Of a stretch of DNA of 64,000 nucleotides, positions 25,674-33,759 are shown piece by piece. Each line of letters begins with the position of its first letter. The stretch's first letter is position 1. The stretch spans positions 1 to 64,000 of the forward strand of contig NZ_JACGZW010000008.1 in the NCBI RefSeq assembly GCF_014145675.1, given 5' to 3'. Source of the DNA: Amycolatopsis dendrobii (GTDB lineage Bacteria > Actinomycetota > Actinomycetes > Mycobacteriales > Pseudonocardiaceae). The notes beneath the pieces were generated by a model, which ran no database searches, was not told the DNA's origin, and saw only the letters and a list, made by a program, of their open reading frames with translations. A program made the position numbers and the translations under genes.

Positions 25674-27113
25674 ATGCGTACCGAACAGACCCGGCAAGTG
25701 GTGGAGAAGTACTTCTCCAGTCTCGAGAACGGAGACCTCGACTCGGCGCTGGCGCTGCTCGCCCCCGATGTCGAGTTCGATCTGCCGCGCGACGAGTGGA
25801 ACAGCGTCATCCCCTACCTCGGGCAGCACCGCGGGGTCGACGCCGTGCGGAAGGCCTTCGCCGTTCGCGCGGAGACGACCGAGGTGCTGGACTACGCGCT
25901 GCGCGGGTTGCGCGCCGACGGCGACACCGCGTTCGCGACGATTTACACCAGGGCCGCGCACACCAGGACCGGCACCGAGTTCGAGATCCTCGACTCGCAC
26001 GAGATGGTCGTCGACGACAGCGGCCGGATCGCCAGGTGGAAGGTGTACTTCGACCCCAACGGCGAGATCGCGGCCTTCACCTCGGACGCGGACGAGCGGT
26101 TGATCGCGGCGAGCTGGAAAGGCGACCGCGAAACGGTTTCCGAGGTGCTCCGCTTCGGTGCGGACGTCGATCACCGGGACCCGGAGAGCGGGTTGACCGC
26201 GCTGATGATCGCTGCGGGACGCGCCGACGCGCCGTTGACGGACCTCCTCGTCGCGCGCGGCGCGGACGTCTTGACCGCGGACAGCGGCGCGGGGGCGACC
26301 GCACTGCACAAGGCGTGCCAGGGCGGGAGTCTCGACGTGGTCCGGTCGCTGGTCGAGGCTGGCGCGTTCGTCGACGCGGTCGCGCCGACCACTGGGCACA
26401 CCCCGCTCATGGACGCGCTTTGGTACAAGTTCCCGGAGGTCGCGAAGTACCTCCTCGACGCGGGCGCCGGGCTCAACCTCAGCACGCACTACGGGTTCTC
26501 GCTCAAGGAGCACTTCGCGTACGAGCTGAACGTGAACACCGTGGGCAAGGACCGGCTGCTGCTCGCCGAGAAGTACCTCAACGAGCGCATCGCGTCCGAC
26601 GATGAGCGGGCGGCAGCGCAATGGCTGATGACGGCGGTCACTGCGGGCGACGTCGGCTCTGTGCGCGAACTGCTCGCGAACGGAGCCGAGGCCGACGAAG
26701 TGTTCCCGATCGTCGGCGGATTCAACGACGGGCACACGCCGCTGCTGGTCGCGGCCCGGGACGGGCACACCGAGATCGCCCGCCTGCTGCTGGACGCGGG
26801 CGCGGACGTCAACGCCACCGAGCCGACCTTCGGAGCCGTGCCCCTGCACAAGGCCGTCTACAACGGACACGTCGAGCTGACGAGGACGATCGCCGGATGG
26901 CCCGGGGTGAACCTCGACTTCCAGGGAGCCACCAACGGATACACCCCGCTGCACGACGCGCTGTGGCACGGCTACGAGGAATGCGCGCGGGCCGTCGTCG
27001 ACGCGGGCGCGCGGCTCGACCTGGTGGGGCACGACGGAAAGACCCCGCTCGACCTCGCGGCCGAGGTGTTCGGGGACCACCCGCTGACCGCGCTCATCCG
27101 CGCGAAGTCCTGA
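25674..27113 (+). CDS. NTF2/SnoaL-like domain fused to ankyrin repeats
   Basis: Protein of 479 residues from the ATG at 25674 with an AGGAGGAG site. Residues 1-125 form a SnoaL/NTF2-like cone domain (VEKYFSSLENGDLDSALALL, then a WKVYFDPNGEIAAF end). The rest is two blocks of ankyrin repeats, about 136-275 and 315-475, with units such as GLTALMIAAGRADAPLTDLL and HTPLLVAARDGHTEIARLLL. A charged break of about 40 residues separates the blocks. The first domain suggests binding or turnover of a small ring compound, the ankyrins a protein-contact surface. It heads an operon of small-molecule enzymes. The fusion is uncommon. Confidence 0.88.
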   Translation: MRTEQTRQVVEKYFSSLENGDLDSALALLAPDVEFDLPRDEWNSVIPYLGQHRGVDAVRKAFAVRAETTEVLDYALRGLRADGDTAFATIYTRAAHTRTGTEFEILDSHEMVVDDSGRIARWKVYFDPNGEIAAFTSDADERLIAASWKGDRETVSEVLRFGADVDHRDPESGLTALMIAAGRADAPLTDLLVARGADVLTADSGAGATALHKACQGGSLDVVRSLVEAGAFVDAVAPTTGHTPLMDALWYKFPEVAKYLLDAGAGLNLSTHYGFSLKEHFAYELNVNTVGKDRLLLAEKYLNERIASDDERAAAQWLMTAVTAGDVGSVRELLANGAEADEVFPIVGGFNDGHTPLLVAARDGHTEIARLLLDAGADVNATEPTFGAVPLHKAVYNGHVELTRTIAGWPGVNLDFQGATNGYTPLHDALWHGYEECARAVVDAGARLDLVGHDGKTPLDLAAEVFGDHPLTALIRAKS

Positions 27114-27127
27114 CCGAGGAGGGACCG

Positions 27128-27436
27128 ATGCTGTTCTACGTGCAGATGAAATGGCACCACGAGGGCCGGATCACGCTCGACGAACTGTGGGAGATCGAGC
27201 GGGAGGAGGCCGAGCACGCGCAGGAGACCGTCGACTCCGGTTTCTGCGTCGGCATCTGGAAAGTGGCCGCGCAGAAACGGGTCGTCGCGATCATCGACTC
27301 CCCCGACGCCGAGGAGCTCGACCGCACCGCGCTGGGCAGGCTGCCGATGCGCGAATACCTGGAGTTCGAGCAAGTGTGGCCGCTGCGCGACTACCTCGGG
27401 TTCGCCGAGGACGTCAAGAAGCGTTACCAGGTCTGA
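27128..27436 (+). CDS. Muconolactone delta-isomerase-like protein
   Basis: Protein of 102 residues, the right size for the CatC family. It starts MLFYVQMKWHH and has the dimeric ferredoxin-like pattern with conserved EREEAEHAQE and a C-terminal LEFEQVWPLRDYLGF segment. CatC isomerises muconolactone in catechol breakdown, but no catechol dioxygenase lies near, so a different substrate is likely. It starts 14 bp after the ankyrin fusion, clearly in the same operon. Confidence 0.8.
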   Translation: MLFYVQMKWHHEGRITLDELWEIEREEAEHAQETVDSGFCVGIWKVAAQKRVVAIIDSPDAEELDRTALGRLPMREYLEFEQVWPLRDYLGFAEDVKKRYQV

Positions 27437-27465
27437 GGATCCGCCCGAGGAGGACAGGGAGCGAC

Positions 27466-28155
27466 ATGATTCACCAGCTCATCTTCGCCGCGCCGAAACC
27501 CGGCATGTGCGAGCAGGAGTTCCAGGACTACTGGCTCGACGTGCACGCGGTCGAGTTCGCCAGCAAGATCCCGCAGATCCGCAAGTACCTGATCGACAAG
27601 CGGATCCCCTTCCCCGGCGAGGATCCCGACGCCGAGCCGTTGTGGAGCGGGGTCGCGGAAATCTGGCTGGAGAACGAACAGGAGCAGCTGGCCTCGCTGC
27701 AGACCGACGAGTTCTTGCAGGGCGCGCGGCTGGACGAGCCCAATTGGGCGGCGTTCTGGCGCACCGTCGTGCTGGACACCGACGCGCACGTGGTGCGCGC
27801 GGGCTCCGAGCCCGCCGGGGTCAAGATGATCATGCTGGCGAAACGCCGGGAAGGCTTGCCGCTCACCGAGTTCCGCGAGCACAGCCTCGGCGAGCAGGCC
27901 AGCCTGACGGCGGAGGTCCCGGGGCTGCGGCGCTACCTCCAGGGGTTCACCAAGGACGGCTACTACAGCCTCGGCGAGGCCCTGCTCGACGTCGCGTACC
28001 AGCTGTACTTCGACGACGTGGCCGCCGTGACCGCGGCTCTCGAATCGCCGGAGTTCGCGCGTGCGACGAAGCACCTGGAATCGATCGCGGAGCCCCGCTA
28101 CGTCCACCGGCTGCTCTTCACCGAGCACTGGGTCATCGGACCGCAGGCGCGCTGA
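27466..28155 (+). CDS. EthD-domain protein, two tandem domains
   Basis: About 229 residues from the ATG at 27466 with an AGGAGGA site. Two dimeric alpha-beta barrel halves are visible: the first begins MIHQLIFAAPKPGMCEQEF with DYWLDVHAVEFA, the second GVKMIMLAKRREGLPLTEFR with EHSLGEQASLTAEVPGLRRY. EthD-like domains occur in ether degradation and in polyketide cyclases or decarboxylases. Translation is coupled to the next gene, whose ATG begins one base after this stop. Confidence 0.8.
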   Translation: MIHQLIFAAPKPGMCEQEFQDYWLDVHAVEFASKIPQIRKYLIDKRIPFPGEDPDAEPLWSGVAEIWLENEQEQLASLQTDEFLQGARLDEPNWAAFWRTVVLDTDAHVVRAGSEPAGVKMIMLAKRREGLPLTEFREHSLGEQASLTAEVPGLRRYLQGFTKDGYYSLGEALLDVAYQLYFDDVAAVTAALESPEFARATKHLESIAEPRYVHRLLFTEHWVIGPQAR

Positions 28156-28156
28156 G

Positions 28157-28588
28157 ATGAGCGCGGTGAGCCGCAACGCCGAGACGGTGGCGACCTTCCT
28201 CCGGCTGCTGGAGGAAGGGAACATCGACGACTGGATGGAGCTGTGGGCCGACGAAGGCGCGCAGTACTACCCCTTCGGCACCGAGATGTTCCCCCGGCAC
28301 CTCGTCGGCAAGGCCGCGATCTACGACAGGTGGAGGGGCATGCCGTCGATGTTCGACAGCCTGAGTTTTCCGATCAGGGAGACCTGGGAGTCCGGCGACA
28401 CGGTGCTCGCCCGGTTCGACTCGGCCTGCGTGCTCGCCGGCGGGAAGCGCTATCGCAACACCTATCTCGGCATTTTCAAGTTCGACGACGCGGGTCTGCT
28501 CCGCGAGTACTGGGAGTACTTCGACCCGATCGTCGCCGGGGTGGAATTCGGCCTCGCCGCCGTGGCGTACGCCCCGCGGCGGACCTGA
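28157..28588 (+). CDS. SnoaL-like (NTF2-fold) protein
   Basis: Protein of 143 residues with the NTF2 cone pattern: NAETVATFLRLLEEGNIDDW, a strand ending WADEGAQYYPFG, and a C-terminal EYWEYFDPIVAGVEFG. SnoaL-type proteins act as cyclases, hydroxylase partners or isomerases of small ring substrates. It is the second NTF2-fold protein in this operon; the first is fused to ankyrin repeats. Substrate unknown. Confidence 0.82.
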   Translation: MSAVSRNAETVATFLRLLEEGNIDDWMELWADEGAQYYPFGTEMFPRHLVGKAAIYDRWRGMPSMFDSLSFPIRETWESGDTVLARFDSACVLAGGKRYRNTYLGIFKFDDAGLLREYWEYFDPIVAGVEFGLAAVAYAPRRT

Positions 28589-28601
28589 CCGGGGAAGAAC
28601 C

Positions 28602-28638
28602 GGATCGGCCCGGGCGGGCGCACCGCCCGGGCCGATCC
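28602..28638 (+). terminator. Perfect 16-bp hairpin before glcG-like gene
   Basis: Arms 28602-28617 and 28623-28638 pair perfectly with a 5-nt loop, between the SnoaL-like gene and the GlcG-like gene. It has no T-tract. It may end most operon transcripts or act as an attenuator for the last gene. Confidence 0.65.
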
Positions 28639-28658
28639 TCGTCTCAAGGGAGCGAAAG

Positions 28659-29075
28659 ATGAGCGGCAATCCCGCGATCTCGGCGGCACAGGCCCGCCGG
28701 GTAATCGACAAGGCGGTCGCCCGCGCCGGGGAACTGGGCGCCGGGGTGTGCGTGGCGGTCGTCGACAGCGGCGGCAATCTCAAGGCGCTGCACCGGATGG
28801 ACGGCGCGACGTTCGCGACCGTCGACCTCGCCGTCGACAAGGCCGCCACCGCGGCGGGCTACGGCATGTCCACCCACGCCCTCGCGGAATTCGCCTCGGC
28901 CGACCCGGCCGTCCTCGCCGGGCTGTCCAACCGGCCCGGTTTTTCTTTGCTGCCCGGCGCTCTCCCCCTCGAACGGGGCGGCGCGATCGCGGGCGCGGTC
29001 GGTGTCTCGGGCAGCAGCCGGGGAGAGGACGAACCCATCGCCGCGGCGGGCGTGGACGCGTTCGGCGAGGAGTAG
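28659..29075 (+). CDS. GlcG/HbpS-family protein
   Basis: Protein of 138 residues with the GlcG pattern: ISAAQARRVIDKAVARAGEL, VCVAVVDSGGNLKALHRMDG, and RGGAIAGAVGVSGSSRGEDE near the end. The family binds heme or small acids and often accompanies 2-oxoacid or glycolate metabolism; no signal peptide is seen, so it is cytoplasmic. AAGGGAGC precedes the ATG. It is separated from the preceding operon genes only by a hairpin. Confidence 0.87.
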   Translation: MSGNPAISAAQARRVIDKAVARAGELGAGVCVAVVDSGGNLKALHRMDGATFATVDLAVDKAATAAGYGMSTHALAEFASADPAVLAGLSNRPGFSLLPGALPLERGGAIAGAVGVSGSSRGEDEPIAAAGVDAFGEE

Positions 29076-29088
29076 GGCAGGCGCCAAG

Positions 29089-29120
29089 GAACCGGCCGGA
29101 GGGAATTCTCCGGCCGGTTC
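29089..29120 (+). terminator. Terminator hairpin, first of a near-identical pair
   Basis: Arms 29089-29101 and 29108-29120 form a perfect 13-bp stem with a GGAATT loop, just after the GlcG-like gene. It probably ends plus-strand transcription. Confidence 0.75.
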
Positions 29121-29165
29121 GCCGCGTGCGGTCGGCGTCTCCGGCAGAAGACGCCGGACACAGCG

Positions 29166-29195
29166 AACCGGCCGAAGGTGATCCTCCGGCCGGTT
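29166..29195 (-). terminator. Terminator hairpin, second of a near-identical pair
   Basis: Arms 29166-29178 and 29183-29195 form a 13-bp stem with one mismatch. Its sequence repeats the first hairpin (AACCGGCC core). It lies 12 bp after the SDR stop and should end minus-strand transcription. The two convergent genes thus use duplicated hairpins. Confidence 0.7.
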
Positions 29196-29207
29196 TCCCG
29201 TGCGCGG

Positions 29208-29990
29208 TCACACTTCCGTCAGCGACCCCGCGTCGACCAGATAGTTGGCTCCGGTGACCCGCGAAGCCCGGTCCGAGGCCAGGAACACGACCACGTTCGC
29301 GACGTCCTCCGGGGTGCTCTCCCCCACCAGCGGCGCGCTTTCCAGTTCCACCAGCATCTTCCGGACCTCGGCCGGGTCCTGGCCGGTGTCGCCCGCGATG
29401 GCCCCGACCACGCCGTCGATGCTCGGCGTCTTGGTGAGGCCCGGGGAAACGCTGTTGACGCGGACGCCGCTGGGCGCCGCTTCGGCAGCGAGTCCTTTGG
29501 CGTAGTTGGCGAGCGCCGCCTTGGCCGCGGTGTAGTGCAGCAGCGGAGGGATCGGCCTGCGAGCGGAGTTCGACACGATCTCGACGATCGAGCCCGAACC
29601 CCGTTCGATCATGCCGGGCAGGACGGCGCGGTCGAGGCGCACCGCGGCGAGGTAGTGCGTCTGCATGACCGAGACCCACAGTTCGTCCGGGATCGACGCG
29701 ATGCCGTTGATGTAGGGCCGCGCGCCGCTTTCGGTCCCGCCCGCGTTGTTCACCAGCACGTCGATCCCGCCGAGCACCGAAAGCGCCTCGTTCGCGGCAT
29801 ATTGCACGCCCTCGAGGGTGCTGAGATCGGCCCGCACCAGAGTCGCCTCGGACGGCAGGTGGGGCGCGGGGTTCCGGGCCAGGGTCACGACAGTGGCGCC
29901 TTCTTCGAGGAACCGCTCGACGATGCCGAGGCCGATCCCCCGCGTCCCGCCCGTGATCAAGGCACGCTTTCCCTTGAGCTCGCCAGACAT
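29208..29990 (-). CDS. Short-chain dehydrogenase/reductase (SDR)
   Basis: NAD(P)-dependent oxidoreductase of 260 residues. Cofactor motif TGGTRGIGLG at about 14-23, NNAGG in the fourth strand, catalytic Ser in IVEIVSNSARR and Tyr-Lys in LHYTAAKAAL, and PGLTKTPS before the substrate loop. Length is standard for classical SDRs. A weak AAAGG site precedes the ATG. It lies 36 bp after the MFS gene and is probably co-transcribed, so the pump may export the substrate or product. Confidence 0.92.
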   Translation of the reverse strand: MSGELKGKRALITGGTRGIGLGIVERFLEEGATVVTLARNPAPHLPSEATLVRADLSTLEGVQYAANEALSVLGGIDVLVNNAGGTESGARPYINGIASIPDELWVSVMQTHYLAAVRLDRAVLPGMIERGSGSIVEIVSNSARRPIPPLLHYTAAKAALANYAKGLAAEAAPSGVRVNSVSPGLTKTPSIDGVVGAIAGDTGQDPAEVRKMLVELESAPLVGESTPEDVANVVVFLASDRASRVTGANYLVDAGSLTEV

Positions 29991-30026
29991 GGTGCACCTT
30001 TCCTTGTTGGTTTGGCGGCGCTGTGC

Positions 30027-31262
30027 TCAGTCGGCCGCCGGGGCGACTGCCTCGCTGGACCTGGCTTCGGCGTGGGCCGCCGCCGGCGGCGGCTTCAGGA
30101 ATCCGGTCGCCCACCCGACCGGCACGGTGACAGCGCAGATGATCAGTCCGGTGACGGTGATGGCGGACAGCCCGCCGCCGGTCAGCGCCAGGCCGCCGAC
30201 GAGCGCGCCGATCGCGATCCCGGCGTTCAGCGCGGAAGCGGGCAGCGACGCGGCGAGGTCGCCGCCGGGCCCGGCCAGGGCTGTCACCCGGTACTGCACC
30301 GACGGCACGGCGGCGAAACCGGCGAGACCCCACACCCCCAGCACCACCGCGGCGGGCACCGGCAGGGACCCGACCAAGGCGAGCACGCCGAGCGCGGCCG
30401 CCAGGACGAGCCCGCAGACGACCATGGTCAGCGTCGCGTTCCAGTCGGCGAGCTTGCCGCCCAGGAAGGTGCCGAGCGCGTTGGCGATCCCGAACACCAG
30501 GAGGAAGACGCTCACCATCCCGCCCGCGATGCCGGTGACCTCCCCGAGGTAGGGCTCCAGGTAGGTGAGCACCGCGAACTGGCCCGCGAACAGCAGCACG
30601 GCGAAGCCGAGCACCGCGATCACCCGGGGGTGCAGCGCGTGGCGGACCTGCGAGCTGAACCCCATCGCCCCGGACGAGGCGACCTTCGGCACGAACAGCA
30701 GCATCGCGGCCAGCACGAGGACCCCGACGAAGACGATGCCGAAGAACCCGCCCCGCCAGCCGACGAGCTGCCCGACGAGCGTGCCGAGCGGGACGCCGAA
30801 CGCGGTGGAGACCGCGAACCCGCCGATCACCACCGACATCGCCCGGCCGATCCGCTCGGGCGACACGACGCCGATGCCGATCGTGATGGCGACCGCGACC
30901 ACCAGGCCCTGCAACGCACCGGTCAGCACGCGGGCGATCAGGAGCACGGTGAAGTCGGAGCTGAGCGCGATCACCGCGGTGATCGCGACGTACGCCGCCA
31001 TCGCCGACAGCAGCACGAGCCGCCTGCTCGCGCGGACGGTGACCGCGGTGAGGACCGGGCCGCCGATCGCCTGGCCGAGAGCGTAGGCGGTGACCAGGGA
31101 GCCGGCGGTGCTGATCGACGCGTGGGTGTCCTGGGCGATCAGGTTCAGCACGCCCACGACGAGAAGTTCGGCGCTGCCCATCGTGAAGGTCCCGAGGAAC
31201 AGGATCAGCAACACCAGGCTTCCCCGGGATCGAGTCAGGTCCGGCCTCATCGGGGAACTCAT
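30027..31262 (-). CDS. MFS transporter (AraJ/Cmx drug-efflux type)
   Basis: Membrane transporter of about 411 residues from the ATG at 31262 with an AAAGGAA site. About 12 hydrophobic segments are visible. DHA1-type motifs include GTFTMGSAELLVVGVL in the first segment, TAYALGQAIGGPVL and RVLTGALQGLVVA. This pattern resembles the chloramphenicol-resistance (Cmx) and AraJ group that exports hydrophobic small molecules. A longer frame upstream to 31421 has no transporter character. It shares an apparent operon with the SDR gene. Confidence 0.9.
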   Translation of the reverse strand: MSSPMRPDLTRSRGSLVLLILFLGTFTMGSAELLVVGVLNLIAQDTHASISTAGSLVTAYALGQAIGGPVLTAVTVRASRRLVLLSAMAAYVAITAVIALSSDFTVLLIARVLTGALQGLVVAVAITIGIGVVSPERIGRAMSVVIGGFAVSTAFGVPLGTLVGQLVGWRGGFFGIVFVGVLVLAAMLLFVPKVASSGAMGFSSQVRHALHPRVIAVLGFAVLLFAGQFAVLTYLEPYLGEVTGIAGGMVSVFLLVFGIANALGTFLGGKLADWNATLTMVVCGLVLAAALGVLALVGSLPVPAAVVLGVWGLAGFAAVPSVQYRVTALAGPGGDLAASLPASALNAGIAIGALVGGLALTGGGLSAITVTGLIICAVTVPVGWATGFLKPPPAAAHAEARSSEAVAPAAD

Positions 31263-31477
31263 TTCCTTTCCGCCTTCTTTCTTGGTCTTTCTCGGGTTCG
31301 CGCGCACGGCGCGGGGCGGTTTCGCTGCGTCGAGGAGACCAAGCCGGGGCACGCCGCGACAAGCCGCGCCGGGAATCGCGCCCGTACTCTGGCAACTCGT
31401 TTCTTCCGGCCCCGACGTCACTGAGTGCGGACGGCGTTCTGGTCGCGCGGTTCCCGGCCTGCCTACGGTGTACCGCT

Positions 31478-32641
31478 ATGATTCGACAAACCTCGCGGCT
31501 CCCGTCGTTGACGGGAATGCGATTCATCGCGGCGGTGCTGGTTTTCCTGACACACGTCGCGGCCGGAAAACTGTTCTCGGACGCCAGCCTCAGCGGCTTC
31601 CTCAACGACTACCTGAGCAGGACCGGCTATCTGGGGGTGAGCTTTTTCTTCGTGCTGAGCGGATTCATCCTGACCTGGACGGCGAGACCGGACGACACCG
31701 CGGCCCGCTTCTACCGCAGGCGGCTGGTGAAGATCTACCCGAACCATTTCCTCACCTGGCTCGCCGGGCTGCTGCTGATGGTGTGGGCGGGAACCGCCGT
31801 CACCACCGGGAACACGCTGCCGAGCATGTTCCTCGTGCAGAGCTGGTCGCCGGACTTCGACGTGCTCATGGGCACCAACGGGCCGAGCTGGTCGCTGGCC
31901 TGCGAACTGCTGTTCTACCTGTCCTTCCCGCTGCTGCTGCCGCTGCTGCGCAAGATCCCCGCCGCCCGGCTGTGGGCCGCCGCTGCGGCCGTCGCGGCCG
32001 CGGTGTGGCTGGTGCCGCTGATCTCCCAGCTCGGGCCCGATTCGCCGGTGTCGCCGTTCCAGCCGGTTTCGTGGTGGAAGTACTGGTTCACCTACTTCAT
32101 GCCCGCTTCACGGCTCTTCGAGTTCGTCATGGGCATCGTGATGGCGCTGATCGTCCAAAAGGGACGGTGGATCGGCATGCGCCGGACGACGGCGTTCCTG
32201 CTGCTCGGGGTCGCCTACGTGCTGCAGGTCGCGCTCCCGGACTCGTGGGGGCTGGTGGCCCCGGTGGTCCTGCCGCTCGGGCTCGCCGTCGCGGCGGGCG
32301 CGGTCGCGGACACGACCGGGCAGCGTTCGGTCTTCGCGACCAAGACGATGGTGTGGCTCGGCGAGGTGTCCTTCGCGTTCTACCTCGTCCACATCCTGGT
32401 CTTCGACTACGGGCCGATCGGGCTGGCCACCCATCCCGGCGCCGAGCACGCGCGTGCCACGCCGGTGTCGATCGGGCTGATCGTCCTCACCTTCGGCCTG
32501 TCGCTCCTGTTCGGCTGGCTGCTGTACAGCTTCGTCGAACGGCCGATGATGCGCTTCAGCCGTCCGAAGAAGAAACCTCCCGCTCCGGAGGCCGTGCCGG
32601 TCGCCGCGGCGCCGGAGGGGACTGGCGAACCGCGCCGCTGA
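31478..32641 (+). CDS. Membrane acyltransferase (OafA/YrhL, acyltransferase 3 family)
   Basis: Polytopic enzyme of 387 residues with about ten hydrophobic segments. N-terminal SLTGMRFIAAVLVFLTH carries the R-x10-H type motif of the family, followed by GYLGVSFFFVLSGFILTW and FYRRRLVKIYPNHFLTW. A C-terminal FYLVHILVFDY and SFVERPMMRFS complete the pattern. Such enzymes transfer acyl groups to sugars, macrolides or surface polymers. A Lys/Pro-rich tail follows the last segment. It stands alone; its terminator was split by the IS element. Confidence 0.9.
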   Translation: MIRQTSRLPSLTGMRFIAAVLVFLTHVAAGKLFSDASLSGFLNDYLSRTGYLGVSFFFVLSGFILTWTARPDDTAARFYRRRLVKIYPNHFLTWLAGLLLMVWAGTAVTTGNTLPSMFLVQSWSPDFDVLMGTNGPSWSLACELLFYLSFPLLLPLLRKIPAARLWAAAAAVAAAVWLVPLISQLGPDSPVSPFQPVSWWKYWFTYFMPASRLFEFVMGIVMALIVQKGRWIGMRRTTAFLLLGVAYVLQVALPDSWGLVAPVVLPLGLAVAAGAVADTTGQRSVFATKTMVWLGEVSFAFYLVHILVFDYGPIGLATHPGAEHARATPVSIGLIVLTFGLSLLFGWLLYSFVERPMMRFSRPKKKPPAPEAVPVAAAPEGTGEPRR

Positions 32642-32715
32642 CCATCCACAACGGACGCCCGTTGCCCGGGTCGGCAGGTTCGTGAGGGGAACTCTGAGAA
32701 AATTCGATTCCCTCA

Positions 32716-33699
32716 GAGGGTGTTGTGGAACCGGGGTGGTTAGTCGTTGTGGTCTTCTGCTAGGCGGCGTGCTGCTTCGGTTTCGATGGGGCCGTGGGGT
32801 TCGATGTGTTCGTCGGCGAGGCGGGCTGCCATGAGCCGGATCATCGCGAACTGGATCATCGCCTCGGCGTGGGCGGTTTTGCGTTCGTAGTCGCGGGTCA
32901 AGCGTCTGCACCTCGTGAGCCAGCCGAAGGTTCGTTCCACCACCCACCGGCGGGGCAGCACCTGGAAGCCTTTCACATCGGCGTTGCGGGGCACCGCCAC
33001 GATCTCGATGTTCTCGTTCTCCTCGGCCCAGCGGACGAGGGTGGCGTCTTTGGAGTTGACGTAGCCGCCGTCCACCCACACCAGCCCGAGCAGCGGAAAC
33101 CGTGCCCGGATCCCGGCCAGCAGCAGCCGGGCTCCGGGACGGTCCTGCACCGACGCGGACGACACCGCCACGCCCAGCAGCAGACCGAGCGTATCGACCA
33201 GGACATGCCGCTTGCGGCCCCGCACCCGTTTCCCCGCGTCGCAACCGATCTCCTCGCCGCCCTCGCTGCTGCGGACCGACTGCGAGTCGAGGATCGCCGC
33301 CGAGGGCTGCGGGTCCCGGCCCTCGCGGACGCGGACCCTGTCGCGCAGCACGTCGTGCACGCGCGCCCAGGTGCCGTCCGCGGTCCAGGCCGCGAACACC
33401 CGATACGCCGTGGCCCACGGCGCGAGATCACGCGGCGCCAACCGCCACGCGCACCCGCTGACCAGCACATAACTGATCGTGTCGATCACCAGGCGACGCG
33501 AATGCACCGGCGGCCGACCGCCCAGGCCCGGATGAGTCCTGGGCAGCAACGGCTCCACCACCGCCCACTGCGCATCAGTCAACGACGAGTCATACCCCGG
33601 CTTGCACACACAGACGCACACCCGACCCGATGATCATCATCACCGCACCGCTACCACAGCCGACACACCGAACCGACCACCAGGTTCCACAACACCCTC
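32716..33699 (-). mobile_element. IS5-family insertion sequence, intact, 984 bp
   Basis: Perfect 17-bp terminal inverted repeats GAGGGTGTTGTGGAACC at 32716-32732 and 33683-33699. A 3-bp direct repeat TCA (32713-32715 and 33700-33702) flanks the element, matching the TNA target duplications known for part of the IS5 family (IS427-type). It contains one complete transposase gene on the minus strand. Both ends and the gene are intact, so the insertion looks recent. Confidence 0.92.
32740..33621 (-). CDS. IS5-family transposase
   Basis: DDE transposase of 293 residues in a single frame (some IS427-group elements need a frameshift; this one does not). N-terminal YDSSLTDAQWAVVEPLLP and GGRPPVHSRRLVIDTISYVL are the DUF4096-type head. 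The first catalytic Asp is in AAILDSQSVRSSE, the second in LVWVDGGYVNSK, and the Glu in RRWVVERTFGWLTRCRRL, followed by the usual RDYERK. The start is a GTG at 33621 within a Cys/Val repeat, so the exact start is uncertain. Confidence 0.92.
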   Translation of the reverse strand: MCVCVCKPGYDSSLTDAQWAVVEPLLPRTHPGLGGRPPVHSRRLVIDTISYVLVSGCAWRLAPRDLAPWATAYRVFAAWTADGTWARVHDVLRDRVRVREGRDPQPSAAILDSQSVRSSEGGEEIGCDAGKRVRGRKRHVLVDTLGLLLGVAVSSASVQDRPGARLLLAGIRARFPLLGLVWVDGGYVNSKDATLVRWAEENENIEIVAVPRNADVKGFQVLPRRWVVERTFGWLTRCRRLTRDYERKTAHAEAMIQFAMIRLMAARLADEHIEPHGPIETEAARRLAEDHND

Positions 33700-33759
33700 T
33701 CAGAGTTCCCCTCACGGACGAAGCCCGGCCTCGCTCGGGCCGGTCCCGGCGCACGGGCC

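Larger units (their letters stand above)
32682..33716. terminator. Terminator hairpin split by IS insertion
   Basis: The left arm GTGAGGGGAACTCTGAG (32682-32698) and right arm CTCAGAGTTCCCCTCAC (ending 33716) are perfect 17-bp complements once the IS and one TCA copy are removed; the loop is then 13 nt. It lies between the convergent acyltransferase and MFS genes, so it was probably their shared terminator. Its arms are now about 1 kb apart. Confidence 0.7.

Noticed and set aside
32682..33716. Outer inverted arms as part of the IS terminal repeats
   Set aside because: The TCA direct repeats lie between these arms and the perfect 17-bp terminal repeats, and removal of the IS restores one continuous hairpin, so the arms belong to the host site.
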